A stretch of 64,000 nt of DNA from Phyllobacterium trifolii (GCF_014192095.1 NZ_JACHXN010000004.1:186001-250000); one strand, 5' to 3'. Positions 57,038 through 64,000 are shown, counted from the first letter of the stretch. Translations and numbers: made by a program. Notes: a model not told the origin generated them from the sequence alone.

Positions 57038-57183
57038 CCCTCCCCCTTGTGGGGAGGGTCGGACCGCAGGTCCGGGGCGGGGTCTTTCTTGCAACGAGTA
57101 AGGCGTAGTGCGCCATCGCAAGAATGAAGGCTCAAAGGCCCCTCCCCGTCGCTTCGCTCCGTCCCTCCCCACAAGGGGGAGGG
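57038..57183. repeat. Repeat with 21 bp perfect terminal inverted repeats, family C
   Basis: Left arm 57038-57058 (CCCTCCCCCTTG...) and right arm 57163-57183 (...AAGGGGGAGGG) are exact complements; each is itself nearly palindromic. The interior includes GACCGCAGGTCCGGGGCGGGGTC and CGTCGCTTCGCTCCG. This CTCCCCACAAGGGGGAGGG type is common between genes in rhizobia. It lies between the binding-protein and ATPase genes and may set their relative expression. Confidence 0.85.
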
Positions 57184-57212
57184 TAAAGCTCGGCGTGGTT
57201 GAAACAGAAGTC

Positions 57213-58142
57213 TCAATTAGACTTCTGATACTTCGACAGGTTCTCCGGCGTCACCAGTTCGAACGGCACATAGACCTTGGTCTCGACCTTTTCGCCCTTG
57301 GAGAGCTTCAGCGCCGCATCGACCGAACCCTTGCCCTGACCGGCAGCGTTCTGGAAAACTGTCACGTCGAGGTCGCCGGCAGCCATGGCGGCAAGCGCGT
57401 CCTGCGTTGCATCGACGCCGCCGATAACGACGCTGTCCATCGAGCGGCCTGCAGCCTTCAGGGCCTGGATCGCACCGATGGCCATTTCGTCATTGTTGGA
57501 GACGACCGCATCGAATTCGAGACCCGCTGAAAGCCAGTTCGTCATCAGGTCGGAGCCTTCGGTGCGCGACCAGTTGGCGGTCTGCTCTTCGACGATTTCA
57601 AGCCCCTTGCACTCGTCGGTTGCAATCACATCATGCACGTCCTTGGTGCGCTGGCGGGCGGCCTGATTGGAGAGTTCGCCCATCATCACGACGATCTTGC
57701 CCTTGCCCTTGAGCAGGCGGCAGACTTCCTTGGTTTCCAGCGTACCGGATTCAACTTCGTTCGAAGCAACGAAAGCCTGCTTTTCCGGCAAGCTGTCGAC
57801 ATTTGCCGGCTCGCGGTTGACATAGACCAACGGAATGCCGGCATCAGCGGCAATCTTCGACATGGCGCCGGTAGCGTCCGTGTCGACCGGATTGACGATG
57901 ATCGCATCAACCTTCGAAGCGATGAAATTCTGGATCTGGCTCTGCTGTTTGGCAACGTCGTTCTGCGCGTCCTCGACCTGCAGGTTCACGCCATCAAGCG
58001 TTTTGGCATAGTCCTGCATACCATTGCGCAGGACGGTCAGGAAGTTATCGTCGAACTTCGCCATCGAGACGCCAATATTCGCGGCCGAAGCCGAACCAGC
58101 CATCAATGCTGAAACAGCCACTCCAAGCAAAAACTTTTTCAT
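57213..58142 (-). CDS. ibpA: Periplasmic sugar-binding protein, inositol ABC importer
   Basis: 309 residues. Signal peptide KKFLLGVAVSALMAGSASAA, then a type I periplasmic binding fold (NIGVSMAKFDDNFLTVLRNGMQDYA, FIASKVDAIIVNPVDTDATGAMSKIAADAGIPLVYVNREP, VVSNNDEMAIGAIQALKAAG, GGVDATQDALAAMAAGDLDVTVFQNA). Members of this type include IbpA and the rhizopine-binding MocB, so both cyclitols and inosamines are possible ligands. First gene of the importer operon (ibpA-iatA-iatP, possibly idhA). TCCTCCACAAATGG on the plus strand gives its ribosome site. Confidence 0.92.
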   Translation of the reverse strand: MKKFLLGVAVSALMAGSASAANIGVSMAKFDDNFLTVLRNGMQDYAKTLDGVNLQVEDAQNDVAKQQSQIQNFIASKVDAIIVNPVDTDATGAMSKIAADAGIPLVYVNREPANVDSLPEKQAFVASNEVESGTLETKEVCRLLKGKGKIVVMMGELSNQAARQRTKDVHDVIATDECKGLEIVEEQTANWSRTEGSDLMTNWLSAGLEFDAVVSNNDEMAIGAIQALKAAGRSMDSVVIGGVDATQDALAAMAAGDLDVTVFQNAAGQGKGSVDAALKLSKGEKVETKVYVPFELVTPENLSKYQKSN

Positions 58143-58329
58143 GTCTTCTCCTCCACAAATGGTGCCCCGGCTGCACCTGTTTTAATCCGGAACCCTTCAT
58201 ACCCCGATCCTGCCAACCCACCTTGTCCCTGGCTGGCAATATCTTGACATGAAGCGTGCGCGGCGTTTGCGCGCAAATCTTAATCTGAACACCCATTACG
58301 GAATATACGGACCGTTATGCCCAGCTTCT

Positions 58330-58348
58330 GAAATATTTATTCCATTTT
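58330..58348. promoter_or_regulatory. Candidate IolR site upstream of ibpA (in a 340 bp gap)
   Basis: GAAA-TATTTA-TTCC (58330-58343) is one base from GGAA-N6-TTCC, and TTATTCCATTTT (58337-58348) equals the block at 51285. It is ~190 bases before the ibpA ATG, so a transcript with a leader or a second promoter (GGAATATACGGACC at 58300) may be involved. The gap 58143-58482 holds nothing else that I recognise. Confidence 0.45.
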
Positions 58349-58482
58349 ATGCAAGGAGCGTCAAGCGGGATTTGAGAGCTATAGACCAATTAATGAGAGG
58401 CTTTAGGTTGCACTGCTGTGCAGTCTGGAAGCGGAACCTTCTGGGCGACACGCGGTTTTACTCCGTAACCGGAGACAGTCAC

Positions 58483-58614
58483 ATGCGCGTTCAAACATGG
58501 ATATCGACGGCTGTTATTATCGTCCTGGCGGTCGCTGCATTTCTTTGGCTATACCCGGCCGACGATCAAACACCCGGCCAACCTGCTCCGCATGCTCTGG
58601 ATCAGTCCAATTAG
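58483..58614 (+). CDS. Tiny single-helix membrane protein, 43 aa
   Basis: MRVQTWISTAVIIVLAVAAFLWLY followed by a short polar, Pro-rich tail (PADDQTPGQPAPHALDQSN). GGAG eight bases before the ATG. One N-terminal membrane helix, tail presumably periplasmic. No family recognised. It precedes a repeat and another one-helix gene. Confidence 0.5.
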   Translation: MRVQTWISTAVIIVLAVAAFLWLYPADDQTPGQPAPHALDQSN

Positions 58615-58690
58615 AGCAATTCCAGGAAAAGTATGAAGCGGTTTTCCGTAGGGAATTGCGTAAAAACAAAGAACTAGGACAATTCCGTGA
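58613..58690. repeat. Rhizobial intergenic repeat, family E
   Basis: GAGCAATTCCAGGAAAAG, then GCGGTTTTCCGTAGGGAATTGCG and AAAAACAAAGAACTAGGACAATTCCG. GCAATTCC and GGAATTGC are inverted, as are GGAAAA and TTTTCC. The block is of a kind seen many times in rhizobial genomes. Only one copy is in this window, so the family label rests on memory of such sequences. Confidence 0.55.
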
Positions 58691-58740
58691 TACGAAGAAA
58701 AACAGAATCGTTCCAGTTCCAACACACAAAGGATCAAATA

Positions 58741-58887
58741 GTGAATCGCAATGGCCTGTATCTGATTATTGGAGCGCTTCTCGTCGCTGTTATCGGTCTC
58801 GGTGTCTACGCCTACCGGGAGGAAACAAAGCCCGCAGGCGTCGAACTGAAAATCGGAGAGGGCGGCGTGTCCATCCAGGAGAACTGA
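58741..58887 (+). CDS. Small one-helix membrane protein, 48 aa
   Basis: GTG start with AAGGA eight bases upstream. The product NRNGLYLIIGALLVAVIGLGVYAYREE has one membrane helix, then a short conserved-looking tail KPAGVELKIGEGGVSIQEN. I recall near-identical small proteins in many Hyphomicrobiales, so it is likely real although usually missed. Function unknown. Confidence 0.7.
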   Translation: MNRNGLYLIIGALLVAVIGLGVYAYREETKPAGVELKIGEGGVSIQEN

Positions 58888-58905
58888 TTCCCCGGGAATC
58901 TAAGG

Positions 58906-59733
58906 TCAAACCAACCCGGCTTTGATCGTGTCCATGCTGGAAGCCAGCGCTTCGGAAGGGTTTTCCAATTCCTGCACTTCCCGTGCGAACGGCTCGAATG
59001 AAAACAAGCCGGTATAACCCTGATCGATCAGTTCGCGCATCTGGCGGACATTGCCGAGCCGGTCATCCGCATCGACCAGCACCCGGTGCGGATCGCGCAT
59101 TTCGCCAACCGCAAGATCAGGGTCGGCGACCCCTGAAATATGAACCATCCCAGTCATTGCCGGAAACAACTCGGGCTCGCCGGCAAGGTGGTGATGGAAC
59201 GTGTCATGCACGAGTTTGAACCGGTCACGGCCGCCGACAGCCTCGATCGCTTCCACCGCCTCGCGCTTTGAACGCAGCGAACAAATCTCGAAGCCAAGCG
59301 GTTCGACGAAACCCATGAGGCCACGCTGTTCAAGGATAGGCTTCAGTGCCGTCAATGCGGTGCGCAGGTTCGCCTGACGCTCGCCATCTGTCTGGCCGGA
59401 ACCATCATTGACCGGGACAAGAACCAGCGCGCTCGCACCCACATCGCGCGCGTAATCGGCAAGCTCGATCGCCTCCCGTTCGCGCTCCGGCGTCCACTGG
59501 TTGAAGCGCTGCAGCGCGTTGATCGTAGCGATGCGAACGCCTGCCGATTCAGCCATTGCCCGGACCTCTGCCGCCGGCGTCCCGTCGACGATGGCATTGC
59601 CGCCAAGGTCGTTACGGATCTCGACATCGCTGAGGCCGAGCGACTTCGCCAGCTGGAAGAATTCCGCCGGGGTCATGTTCGGCGCGGCGATATGATTGAT
59701 CGCAAAGACAGGGTGAGAAATCGTGTCGCTCAT
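58906..59733 (-). CDS. Sugar phosphate isomerase/epimerase-like TIM barrel (MocC/IolI-like)
   Basis: 275 residues from the ATG with GGGAG upstream. AP-endonuclease-2/xylose-isomerase-like barrel: FAINHIAAPNMTPAEFFQLAKSLGLSDVEIRNDL, GVRIATINALQRFNQWTPER, GFVEPLGFEICSLRS with metal Glu, FKLVHDTFHHHLAGE and DPHRVLVDADDRLGN. It probably isomerises an inosose or an amino-inosose. Its place between the importer and the LacI-mocDEF genes matches mocC of the rhizopine cluster. IolE function is covered elsewhere. Confidence 0.88.
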   Translation of the reverse strand: MSDTISHPVFAINHIAAPNMTPAEFFQLAKSLGLSDVEIRNDLGGNAIVDGTPAAEVRAMAESAGVRIATINALQRFNQWTPEREREAIELADYARDVGASALVLVPVNDGSGQTDGERQANLRTALTALKPILEQRGLMGFVEPLGFEICSLRSKREAVEAIEAVGGRDRFKLVHDTFHHHLAGEPELFPAMTGMVHISGVADPDLAVGEMRDPHRVLVDADDRLGNVRQMRELIDQGYTGLFSFEPFAREVQELENPSEALASSMDTIKAGLV

Positions 59734-59785
59734 CTGAATAATACTCCCGGTGGTACTTAACGCGGTCTGCGCCCATGGGTTGCCA

Positions 59786-59929
59786 AGAGCCCGTTTGGAA
59801 AGTCGCTGCGGCGAGACATATGGCGTGGTTTTCGAGAACCGGAGCGCAGCGTACTTAAAGTACGTGAGCACCGGAAGCGCAGAAAATCGCGTCAGATGGC
59901 CGCCGCAGTAGAGTTTGCGAACGGGCTCT
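59786..59929. repeat. RIME-like palindromic mosaic repeat, family A copy 4 (in a 444 bp gap)
   Basis: The best preserved copy: AGAGCCCGTT at the left end and AACGGGCTCT at the right end are exact complements. Next GCTGCGGCG against CGCCGCAG, then GGTTTTCGAGAACCGG against CCGGAAGCGCAGAAAAT, and the central CGTAC (59850-59854), TTAAA, GTACG (59860-59864). Apart from this and the operator at 59989 the gap 59734-60177 shows nothing firm. Confidence 0.85.
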
Positions 59930-59988
59930 AGCCGGCGCAACAATCTGTCGAAGCCGTCATTCCGTCAATCGCAGTTGTGATTAAAAAA

Positions 59989-60004
59989 CTATCATTTCTG
60001 ATAG
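59989..60004. promoter_or_regulatory. TGATAG operator, site 1 (upstream of the MocC-like gene)
   Basis: CTATCA-TTTC-TGATAG, a perfect inverted repeat. It uses the same TGATAG half-site as 61222-61238 and 61266-61281 on the other side of the LacI gene, so the LacI protein probably binds all three. It lies 256 bases before the MocC-like start codon. Confidence 0.5.
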
Positions 60005-60177
60005 ATTCCGATGCCTGAGAAAAAGAGAGCAAGGTTTGCGGGATCCGGCGGAACTTTTGCGCAAGAATGTCCGGATTTGGCGCAAGAACATGCGAAAATG
60101 GAACATGAATCCTCGATTCCGCCGCAGGAATTTCAACCGGCGCGGGCAATTTGATTGTAGCCGCGTGTAAATGCCGC

Positions 60178-61206
60178 TCAGATGTTCTCTGGCAGGTAGA
60201 TATCGAACGGCAAAAAGGTCTGGCCCGGAGCGTTGGCCGCGCCGCTTTCGATGGCGTGACCCATGAGCTCCGTGAGTTCCCGGCAGAGCCTTGGCAAGGG
60301 AGTTGCGATGACCATGGTGACGATTTTGTCGGCCAGCGCCGCCCGCGATTCCGGGGTGATTTCATTGACGATCATCACCGGCGGCTGTTCCAATTGCGCC
60401 TCACGAATCGCAGTGATCCCGCCTTCCATTCCACCGCCCGCCACATAGCAGCCGGCAAGGTCCGGATGGCGGCGCAGCAGCTCCGACATCGCCTCATTGG
60501 TAATCTGGCGCGTCTCCAGATTGACCATCGTGTCAAGCACGGTGAACTCCGGCGCCTCTTCACGAAAGAAGGCACGGAAACCGATTTCGCGCAGTTCATG
60601 GCCGTGAAAACGATGACTTCCAACAAAAATCGCAACTTTTCCGGATTTTTTGGCGGCTTTGGTAATCATCCAGGCTGCCGTGCGCCCGACCTTGCGGTTG
60701 TTGACGCCGACATAGCCTTCGCGAATTCCAGCGGCATGGTCTGAAAGCAGCGAAAAAACCGGGATATTCTTTGCCTTCAATTCATCGACAGCGGCCGTGA
60801 TGGACGGGTGGTCCGGCGCGACCAGGCCGATCGAACGGCAGCGACCCGCCAGCGATTTCAGCTTGGCGACGATCTCGTCCGGCGCCTGTGATGCGCAAAA
60901 CTCTATCGCAGGAACGCCGCGGAAATGCGACGCCTGACCGACAGCATTCTCGATCTCCCGCGCAAACTCCTGATAAAAATAATGTCCGGGTTTCTGCAAG
61001 AGAAAGCCCAGCCGGTATTCCGGCAGTTCCTGCCGCATACGCTGGCGGATCAACCCCGCCGCATGGTACCCGATGCTGTTGGCCGCCTCATATACCCGCC
61101 GCGCCGTTTCTTCGCGCACCGGCAGCCGTCCGTTCAGCACCCTGTCGACTGTCGCGACGCCCACCCCCGCAGCACGCGCCAGATCGGAGATTGTCGGCCT
61201 ATTTGC
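60178..61206 (-). CDS. LacI-family transcriptional regulator of the moc-like genes
   Basis: 342 residues from a GTG with AGGGAG upstream; an ATG 12 codons earlier (61242) has no ribosome site. HTH RPTISDLARAAGVGVATVDRVLNGRLPVREETARRVYEAANSIGYH, then a type I binding-protein-like domain (YRLGFLLQKPGHYFYQEFAREIENAVGQ, VGVNNRKVGRTAAWMITKAAKKSGKVAIFVGSHRFHGHELREIGFRAFF, MIVNEITPESRAALADKIVTMVIATPLP). The family senses sugars or cyclitols. Divergent from mocD-like gene with two TGATAG operators in between. Confidence 0.9.
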   Translation of the reverse strand, partial: ANRPTISDLARAAGVGVATVDRVLNGRLPVREETARRVYEAANSIGYHAAGLIRQRMRQELPEYRLGFLLQKPGHYFYQEFAREIENAVGQASHFRGVPAIEFCASQAPDEIVAKLKSLAGRCRSIGLVAPDHPSITAAVDELKAKNIPVFSLLSDHAAGIREGYVGVNNRKVGRTAAWMITKAAKKSGKVAIFVGSHRFHGHELREIGFRAFFREEAPEFTVLDTMVNLETRQITNEAMSELLRRHPDLAGCYVAGGGMEGGITAIREAQLEQPPVMIVNEITPESRAALADKIVTMVIATPLPRLCRELTELMGHAIESGAANAPGQTFLPFDIYLPENI

Positions 61207-61221
61207 CACCTCATGCGCTCC

Positions 61222-61238
61222 CTGATAGAATCTATCAG
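61222..61238. promoter_or_regulatory. TGATAG operator, site 2
   Basis: CTGATAGAATCTATCAG, a 17 bp perfect palindrome with a central A, lying 16 bases before the LacI gene GTG. Occupation would block the regulator's own transcription. Confidence 0.65.
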
Positions 61239-61265
61239 TCATTTATACCAATCTCTGATTGAAAA

Positions 61266-61281
61266 TGATAGAATTTCATCA
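61266..61281. promoter_or_regulatory. TGATAG operator, site 3
   Basis: TGATAGAATTTCATCA, matching its complement at 14 of 16 positions; spaced 43-44 bases centre to centre from site 2, about four helical turns. It faces the mocD-like promoter, 64 bases before that ATG. Confidence 0.55.
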
Positions 61282-61344
61282 TTTCAGATTGAGGCAGGTT
61301 GTTGCAACGCGTATCTTCTTCCGACTGATTGAGGGAGGTCTCAT

Positions 61345-62448
61345 ATGCAAGCAGCATCGCTCGTCATGCCGACAAGGCGGGATTACAGCCTTATCGGCCG
61401 TGACTCGCAATTGGCTGTGGAGTCGGGCCTTGCCGCGGCCGAATGGTATCACACCGACATCCCCCGCAAGCAGATGAAAGAGCTGATGAAGCGCTCTGAT
61501 GGCCCGGCGATCCGCGACACTGCGATCTGGCTCGGCAGCATGCTGATTTTCGCCGGCCTTGGCGTCTATTTCTGGGGCACCTGGCTTTGCGTGCCGTTTT
61601 TCCTTGCTTATGGCGTTCTGTATGGTTCCGCCTCGGACAGCCGCTGGCATGAATGCGGCCACGGTACGGCGTTCAAGACACGCTGGATGAATGATGTCGT
61701 CTATCAGATCGCCTGCTTCATGATCATGCGCAATCCCGTCACCTGGCGCTGGAGCCATACGCGGCATCACACGGACACGGTCATCGTCGGACGCGATCCG
61801 GAAATCGCGGTCATGCGCCCACCCGATCTGTTGCGCGTCGCATTGAATTTCTTCGGTATTTTGGATGTGTGGCACGCCATGGGCGACCTCATCCGCAACG
61901 CCTTGGGAATTGTCAGCGCCGAGGAAAAGACCTTCATTCCGGAGCAGGAACAGCCAAGGGTCGTCCGTATCGCCCGCATATGGGCCGCGATTTACGTCGC
62001 CACGATTGGACTTTCGTTGTATCTCGGATCGATCCTGCCGCTGGTGCTGATCGGTTTGCCGCGACTGTATGGGGCGTGGCATCATGTCTTGACTGGACTG
62101 TTGCAGCATGGCGGGCTTGCCGACAATGTCACCGATCACCGTTTGAACAGCCGTACTGTCCTTATGAACCCGATCAGCCGGTTCATCTACTGGAACATGA
62201 ACTATCACGTCGAACACCACATGTTCCCGATGGTGCCGCATCACGCGCTGCCGCAGCTGCATGCGATGATCAAGCATGATCTGCCGGCGGCAAACCCGTC
62301 CATCCTGCACGCGTACCGCGAGATGGTGCCTGCATTCCTGCGGCAGCTGCGCAACGAGGACTACTTTCTCAAGCGGGAATTGCCCCCGACAGCAAAGCCC
62401 TATCGCGACGAATTCCATAGCGAATCTGTCGCGGCAGCAGCCGAATAA
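61345..62448 (+). CDS. mocD: Membrane di-iron oxygenase of the fatty acid desaturase family, MocD-like
   Basis: 367 residues with at least four helices (~60-95, 115-130, 215-245). Di-iron histidine boxes: HECGH (102-106), HTRHH (138-142) and HVEHH (288-292), plus an additional HH near 299. GGGAGGT precedes the ATG. The arrangement HECGH/HTRHH/HVEHH is that of hydroxylase-type members. It is followed by a MocE-type Rieske ferredoxin and a reductase, exactly the electron chain needed, so I read it as the oxygenase that demethylates the rhizopine 3-O-methyl-scyllo-inosamine in the known moc system. A lipid desaturase is the alternative. Confidence 0.85.
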   Translation: MQAASLVMPTRRDYSLIGRDSQLAVESGLAAAEWYHTDIPRKQMKELMKRSDGPAIRDTAIWLGSMLIFAGLGVYFWGTWLCVPFFLAYGVLYGSASDSRWHECGHGTAFKTRWMNDVVYQIACFMIMRNPVTWRWSHTRHHTDTVIVGRDPEIAVMRPPDLLRVALNFFGILDVWHAMGDLIRNALGIVSAEEKTFIPEQEQPRVVRIARIWAAIYVATIGLSLYLGSILPLVLIGLPRLYGAWHHVLTGLLQHGGLADNVTDHRLNSRTVLMNPISRFIYWNMNYHVEHHMFPMVPHHALPQLHAMIKHDLPAANPSILHAYREMVPAFLRQLRNEDYFLKRELPPTAKPYRDEFHSESVAAAAE

Positions 62449-62478
62449 TAGTCCATAAACGACCGGGAGGATCGAACG

Positions 62479-62793
62479 ATGAGCAACTGGGTGGAAGCCT
62501 GCACTTCAGACGACATTGACGAAGAAGACGTCATGCGTTTCGACCATGCGGGAAAGACCTTTGCAGTCTACCGCAGCCCCGACGATAAGTTTTTTGCGAC
62601 GGACGGTCTGTGCACTCATGAACACATCCATCTCGCCGATGGGCTTGTGATGGACGAGATCATCGAGTGCCCCAAGCATAACGGCCGCTTCAACTACAAG
62701 ACCGGAGAAGCCAAGGGAGCGCCGGTCTGCATCAATCTTAAGACCTATCCAGTCAAAGTAGAGGCTGGCAAAGTATTGATTCAGCTGGGATAA
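62479..62793 (+). CDS. mocE: MocE-family Rieske 2Fe-2S ferredoxin
   Basis: 104 residues. Rieske ligands Cys45-Thr-His47 (LCTHEHIHLADG) and Cys64-Pro-Lys-His67 (ECPKHNGRFNYKTG). Soluble, cytoplasmic, the size of biphenyl-dioxygenase-type ferredoxins. It carries electrons from the reductase at 62799 to the membrane oxygenase at 61345. GGGAGGATCGAACG precedes the ATG; five bases separate its stop from the reductase start. Confidence 0.93.
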   Translation: MSNWVEACTSDDIDEEDVMRFDHAGKTFAVYRSPDDKFFATDGLCTHEHIHLADGLVMDEIIECPKHNGRFNYKTGEAKGAPVCINLKTYPVKVEAGKVLIQLG

Positions 62794-62798
62794 TCGTC

Positions 62799-64000
62799 AT
62801 GGACAGTGGAATGGTCATCATTGGCGCTGGCGAATGCGGCGTGCGCGCGGCTTTTGCCTTACGGGAAAACGGCTATGACGGCCCGGTCACTTTGATCGGC
62901 ACGGAAAAACACCTCCCCTATGAGCGCCCGCCTCTTTCCAAGGAAGCGATGGTCTCGGAAGATCATCCGGCCCCGCGCACGATAGCCGCCGAATCCCTGT
63001 TTACCGAAAAGAACATCGACTTCGTGGGCAATTCAACGGCGACGTCAATCGACCGGGAAGAAAAGCGCGTCACACTGGAGGATGGCCGGAAAATCCCCTA
63101 TGCGCGTCTTCTGTTTGCGACAGGTGCCATTCCGCGCCCTCTGCCCCTCGCAGCGGGCAGCAAACATTGCACCACCCTGCGCAGTTTTGAGGACGCGGTT
63201 GCCATCCGGGCAAGGTTTCAGCCGGGAGCACGCATCGTCATTGTCGGCGGCGGATTCATCGGGCTTGAACTTGCGGCCAGCGCTCGCAAGCGCGGCGCGA
63301 CGGTCACTGTGATCGAGGCGCAAAGCCGCATCATGATGCGCGGCGTCCCGGAGGAAATCGCCAGGGTCATCGATACACGCCATCGCGACGAGGGCGTGAC
63401 CATTCTATGCGACACCGGAATAGTCTCCTTTGCCGACGCTGCAGACAATGTTGCGATCACGCTTTCGACAGGAAACGTCATCGTGGCGGACCTCGCGATC
63501 ATCGGCATAGGCGCGACGCCGGTCGCCGCGCTGGCCGAAGCGTCAGGCCTCGAAACCGGCAACGGTGTTGTGGTCAATGACTGGTTGCAGACCAGCGATC
63601 CGGATATTTATGCCGCTGGCGACTGCTGTATCTTCCCGCTCGCTGTCTACGGCGGGCGCCGGGTGCGGCTCGAAGCATGGCGCAATGCCCAGGAGCAAGG
63701 GGAGCTGGCCGCGCGCAACATGCTCGGGGCACAGGAGCCGCATCAAGCGGTACCCTGGTTCTGGTCGGATCAGTATGAACTCGGTCTGCAGGTTGCTGGC
63801 CTCGCGGACGAGGGCGTTCGAACGATCCGGCGCGACCTCGGCGATGGCGCCTTCATTCTGTTCCACCTTGCTGCCGATGGCCGTCTTGTCGCCGCGAGCG
63901 GTATTGGCCCCGGCAATTCGGTAGCGAAGGACATAAGGCTCGCCGAGATGTTGATTGCTCGCGGCGCGAGACCAGATTCGGGCCAGCTCGCTACAGCGGA
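62799..64000 (+). CDS. mocF: FAD-dependent NAD(P)H-ferredoxin reductase, MocF-like (3' end outside window)
   Basis: 400 residues are visible and the frame is open at the right edge, so the gene is nearly complete (family ~400-410). Two dinucleotide motifs, VIIGAGECGVRAAFALRENG at the start and IVIVGGGFIGLELAASARKRG near residue 148, the FAD strand YAAGDCCIFPL near 270 and the LPYERPPLSKEAM segment near 45 define the rubredoxin/ferredoxin reductase group. It reduces the Rieske ferredoxin encoded just upstream. Start chosen at the first ATG after the mocE stop. Confidence 0.92.
   Translation, partial: MDSGMVIIGAGECGVRAAFALRENGYDGPVTLIGTEKHLPYERPPLSKEAMVSEDHPAPRTIAAESLFTEKNIDFVGNSTATSIDREEKRVTLEDGRKIPYARLLFATGAIPRPLPLAAGSKHCTTLRSFEDAVAIRARFQPGARIVIVGGGFIGLELAASARKRGATVTVIEAQSRIMMRGVPEEIARVIDTRHRDEGVTILCDTGIVSFADAADNVAITLSTGNVIVADLAIIGIGATPVAALAEASGLETGNGVVVNDWLQTSDPDIYAAGDCCIFPLAVYGGRRVRLEAWRNAQEQGELAARNMLGAQEPHQAVPWFWSDQYELGLQVAGLADEGVRTIRRDLGDGAFILFHLAADGRLVAASGIGPGNSVAKDIRLAEMLIARGARPDSGQLATA

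Noticed and set aside
58613-58690. Attachment site or origin
   Set aside because: It has short inverted blocks but no adjacent integrase, DnaA boxes or repC-type gene; a dispersed intergenic repeat explains it.
1-64000. CRISPR array, tRNA, rRNA or insertion sequence
   Set aside because: No regularly spaced direct repeats, no cloverleaf with CCA-type end, no rRNA segment and no transposase or integrase frame were seen. The repeats present are palindromic and intergenic.

Overview
The window is a 64 kb chromosomal (or chromid) segment from an alphaproteobacterium of the order Hyphomicrobiales (Rhizobiales), most likely a Phyllobacterium, Mesorhizobium, Ochrobactrum or Rhizobium relative. This rests on the iolCDE-x-iolB operon with a kinase-DUF2090 fusion, an RpiR-type inositol regulator, the rhizopine-type mocDEF genes, DUF982, DUF1223 and DUF4287 proteins, and several palindromic intergenic repeats of a kind common in this order. 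There is no rRNA, tRNA, CRISPR array or insertion sequence that I can support. Both ends cut through genes: cyoB on the left and a ferredoxin reductase on the right.

Layout. 1-2556: end of a cytochrome bo3 quinol oxidase operon (cyoB-C-D). 2935-5216: small envelope proteins and a GMC flavoprotein. 5545-10933: a four-gene signalling unit (exported haem c protein, hybrid histidine kinase, single-domain receiver, receiver-adenylate cyclase). 10971-17196: mixed single genes (LysR regulator with a pyridoxamine-oxidase-like protein, ArsR with SRPBCC, 1-Cys peroxiredoxin, lytic transglycosylase lipoprotein, alpha/beta hydrolase). 17239-29654: a catabolic locus of unknown substrate, joining an isochorismatase-type amidase, an ABC importer, a three-subunit molybdenum hydroxylase with CoxG-like and leaderless NMT1/THI5-like partners, a UbiD decarboxylase, a GntR regulator and the UbiX flavin prenyltransferase that the decarboxylase needs. 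29667-33548: small genes and regulators. 33976-37723: a paoABC-type molybdenum aldehyde oxidoreductase under a TetR regulator. 37960-39000: Tim44-like protein.

39414-43650 matches the architecture of a hypochlorite (reactive chlorine) response: ECF sigma factor and NrsF-type anti-sigma factor on one strand, and divergently a DUF1223 protein, a methionine-rich exported peptide, a YedZ-like cytochrome b and a YedY-like molybdopterin enzyme. Both transcripts are preceded by the same GTAACC-N16-CGWAT promoter.

43675-64000 is an inositol island. It holds iolB, iolE, iolD and iolC, an RpiR repressor, a MocA-like oxidoreductase, inositol dehydrogenase, an inositol-type ABC importer (permease, ATPase, binding protein), a MocC/IolI-like isomerase, a LacI regulator and the MocD-MocE-MocF oxygenase, Rieske ferredoxin and reductase set. 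Together these look able to import and degrade inositols and possibly a rhizopine (methylated inosamine). A vapBC toxin-antitoxin pair sits inside it.

Intergenic space carries at least five repeat families. One family (four full copies and one half copy) shows compensatory base changes in its central stem.
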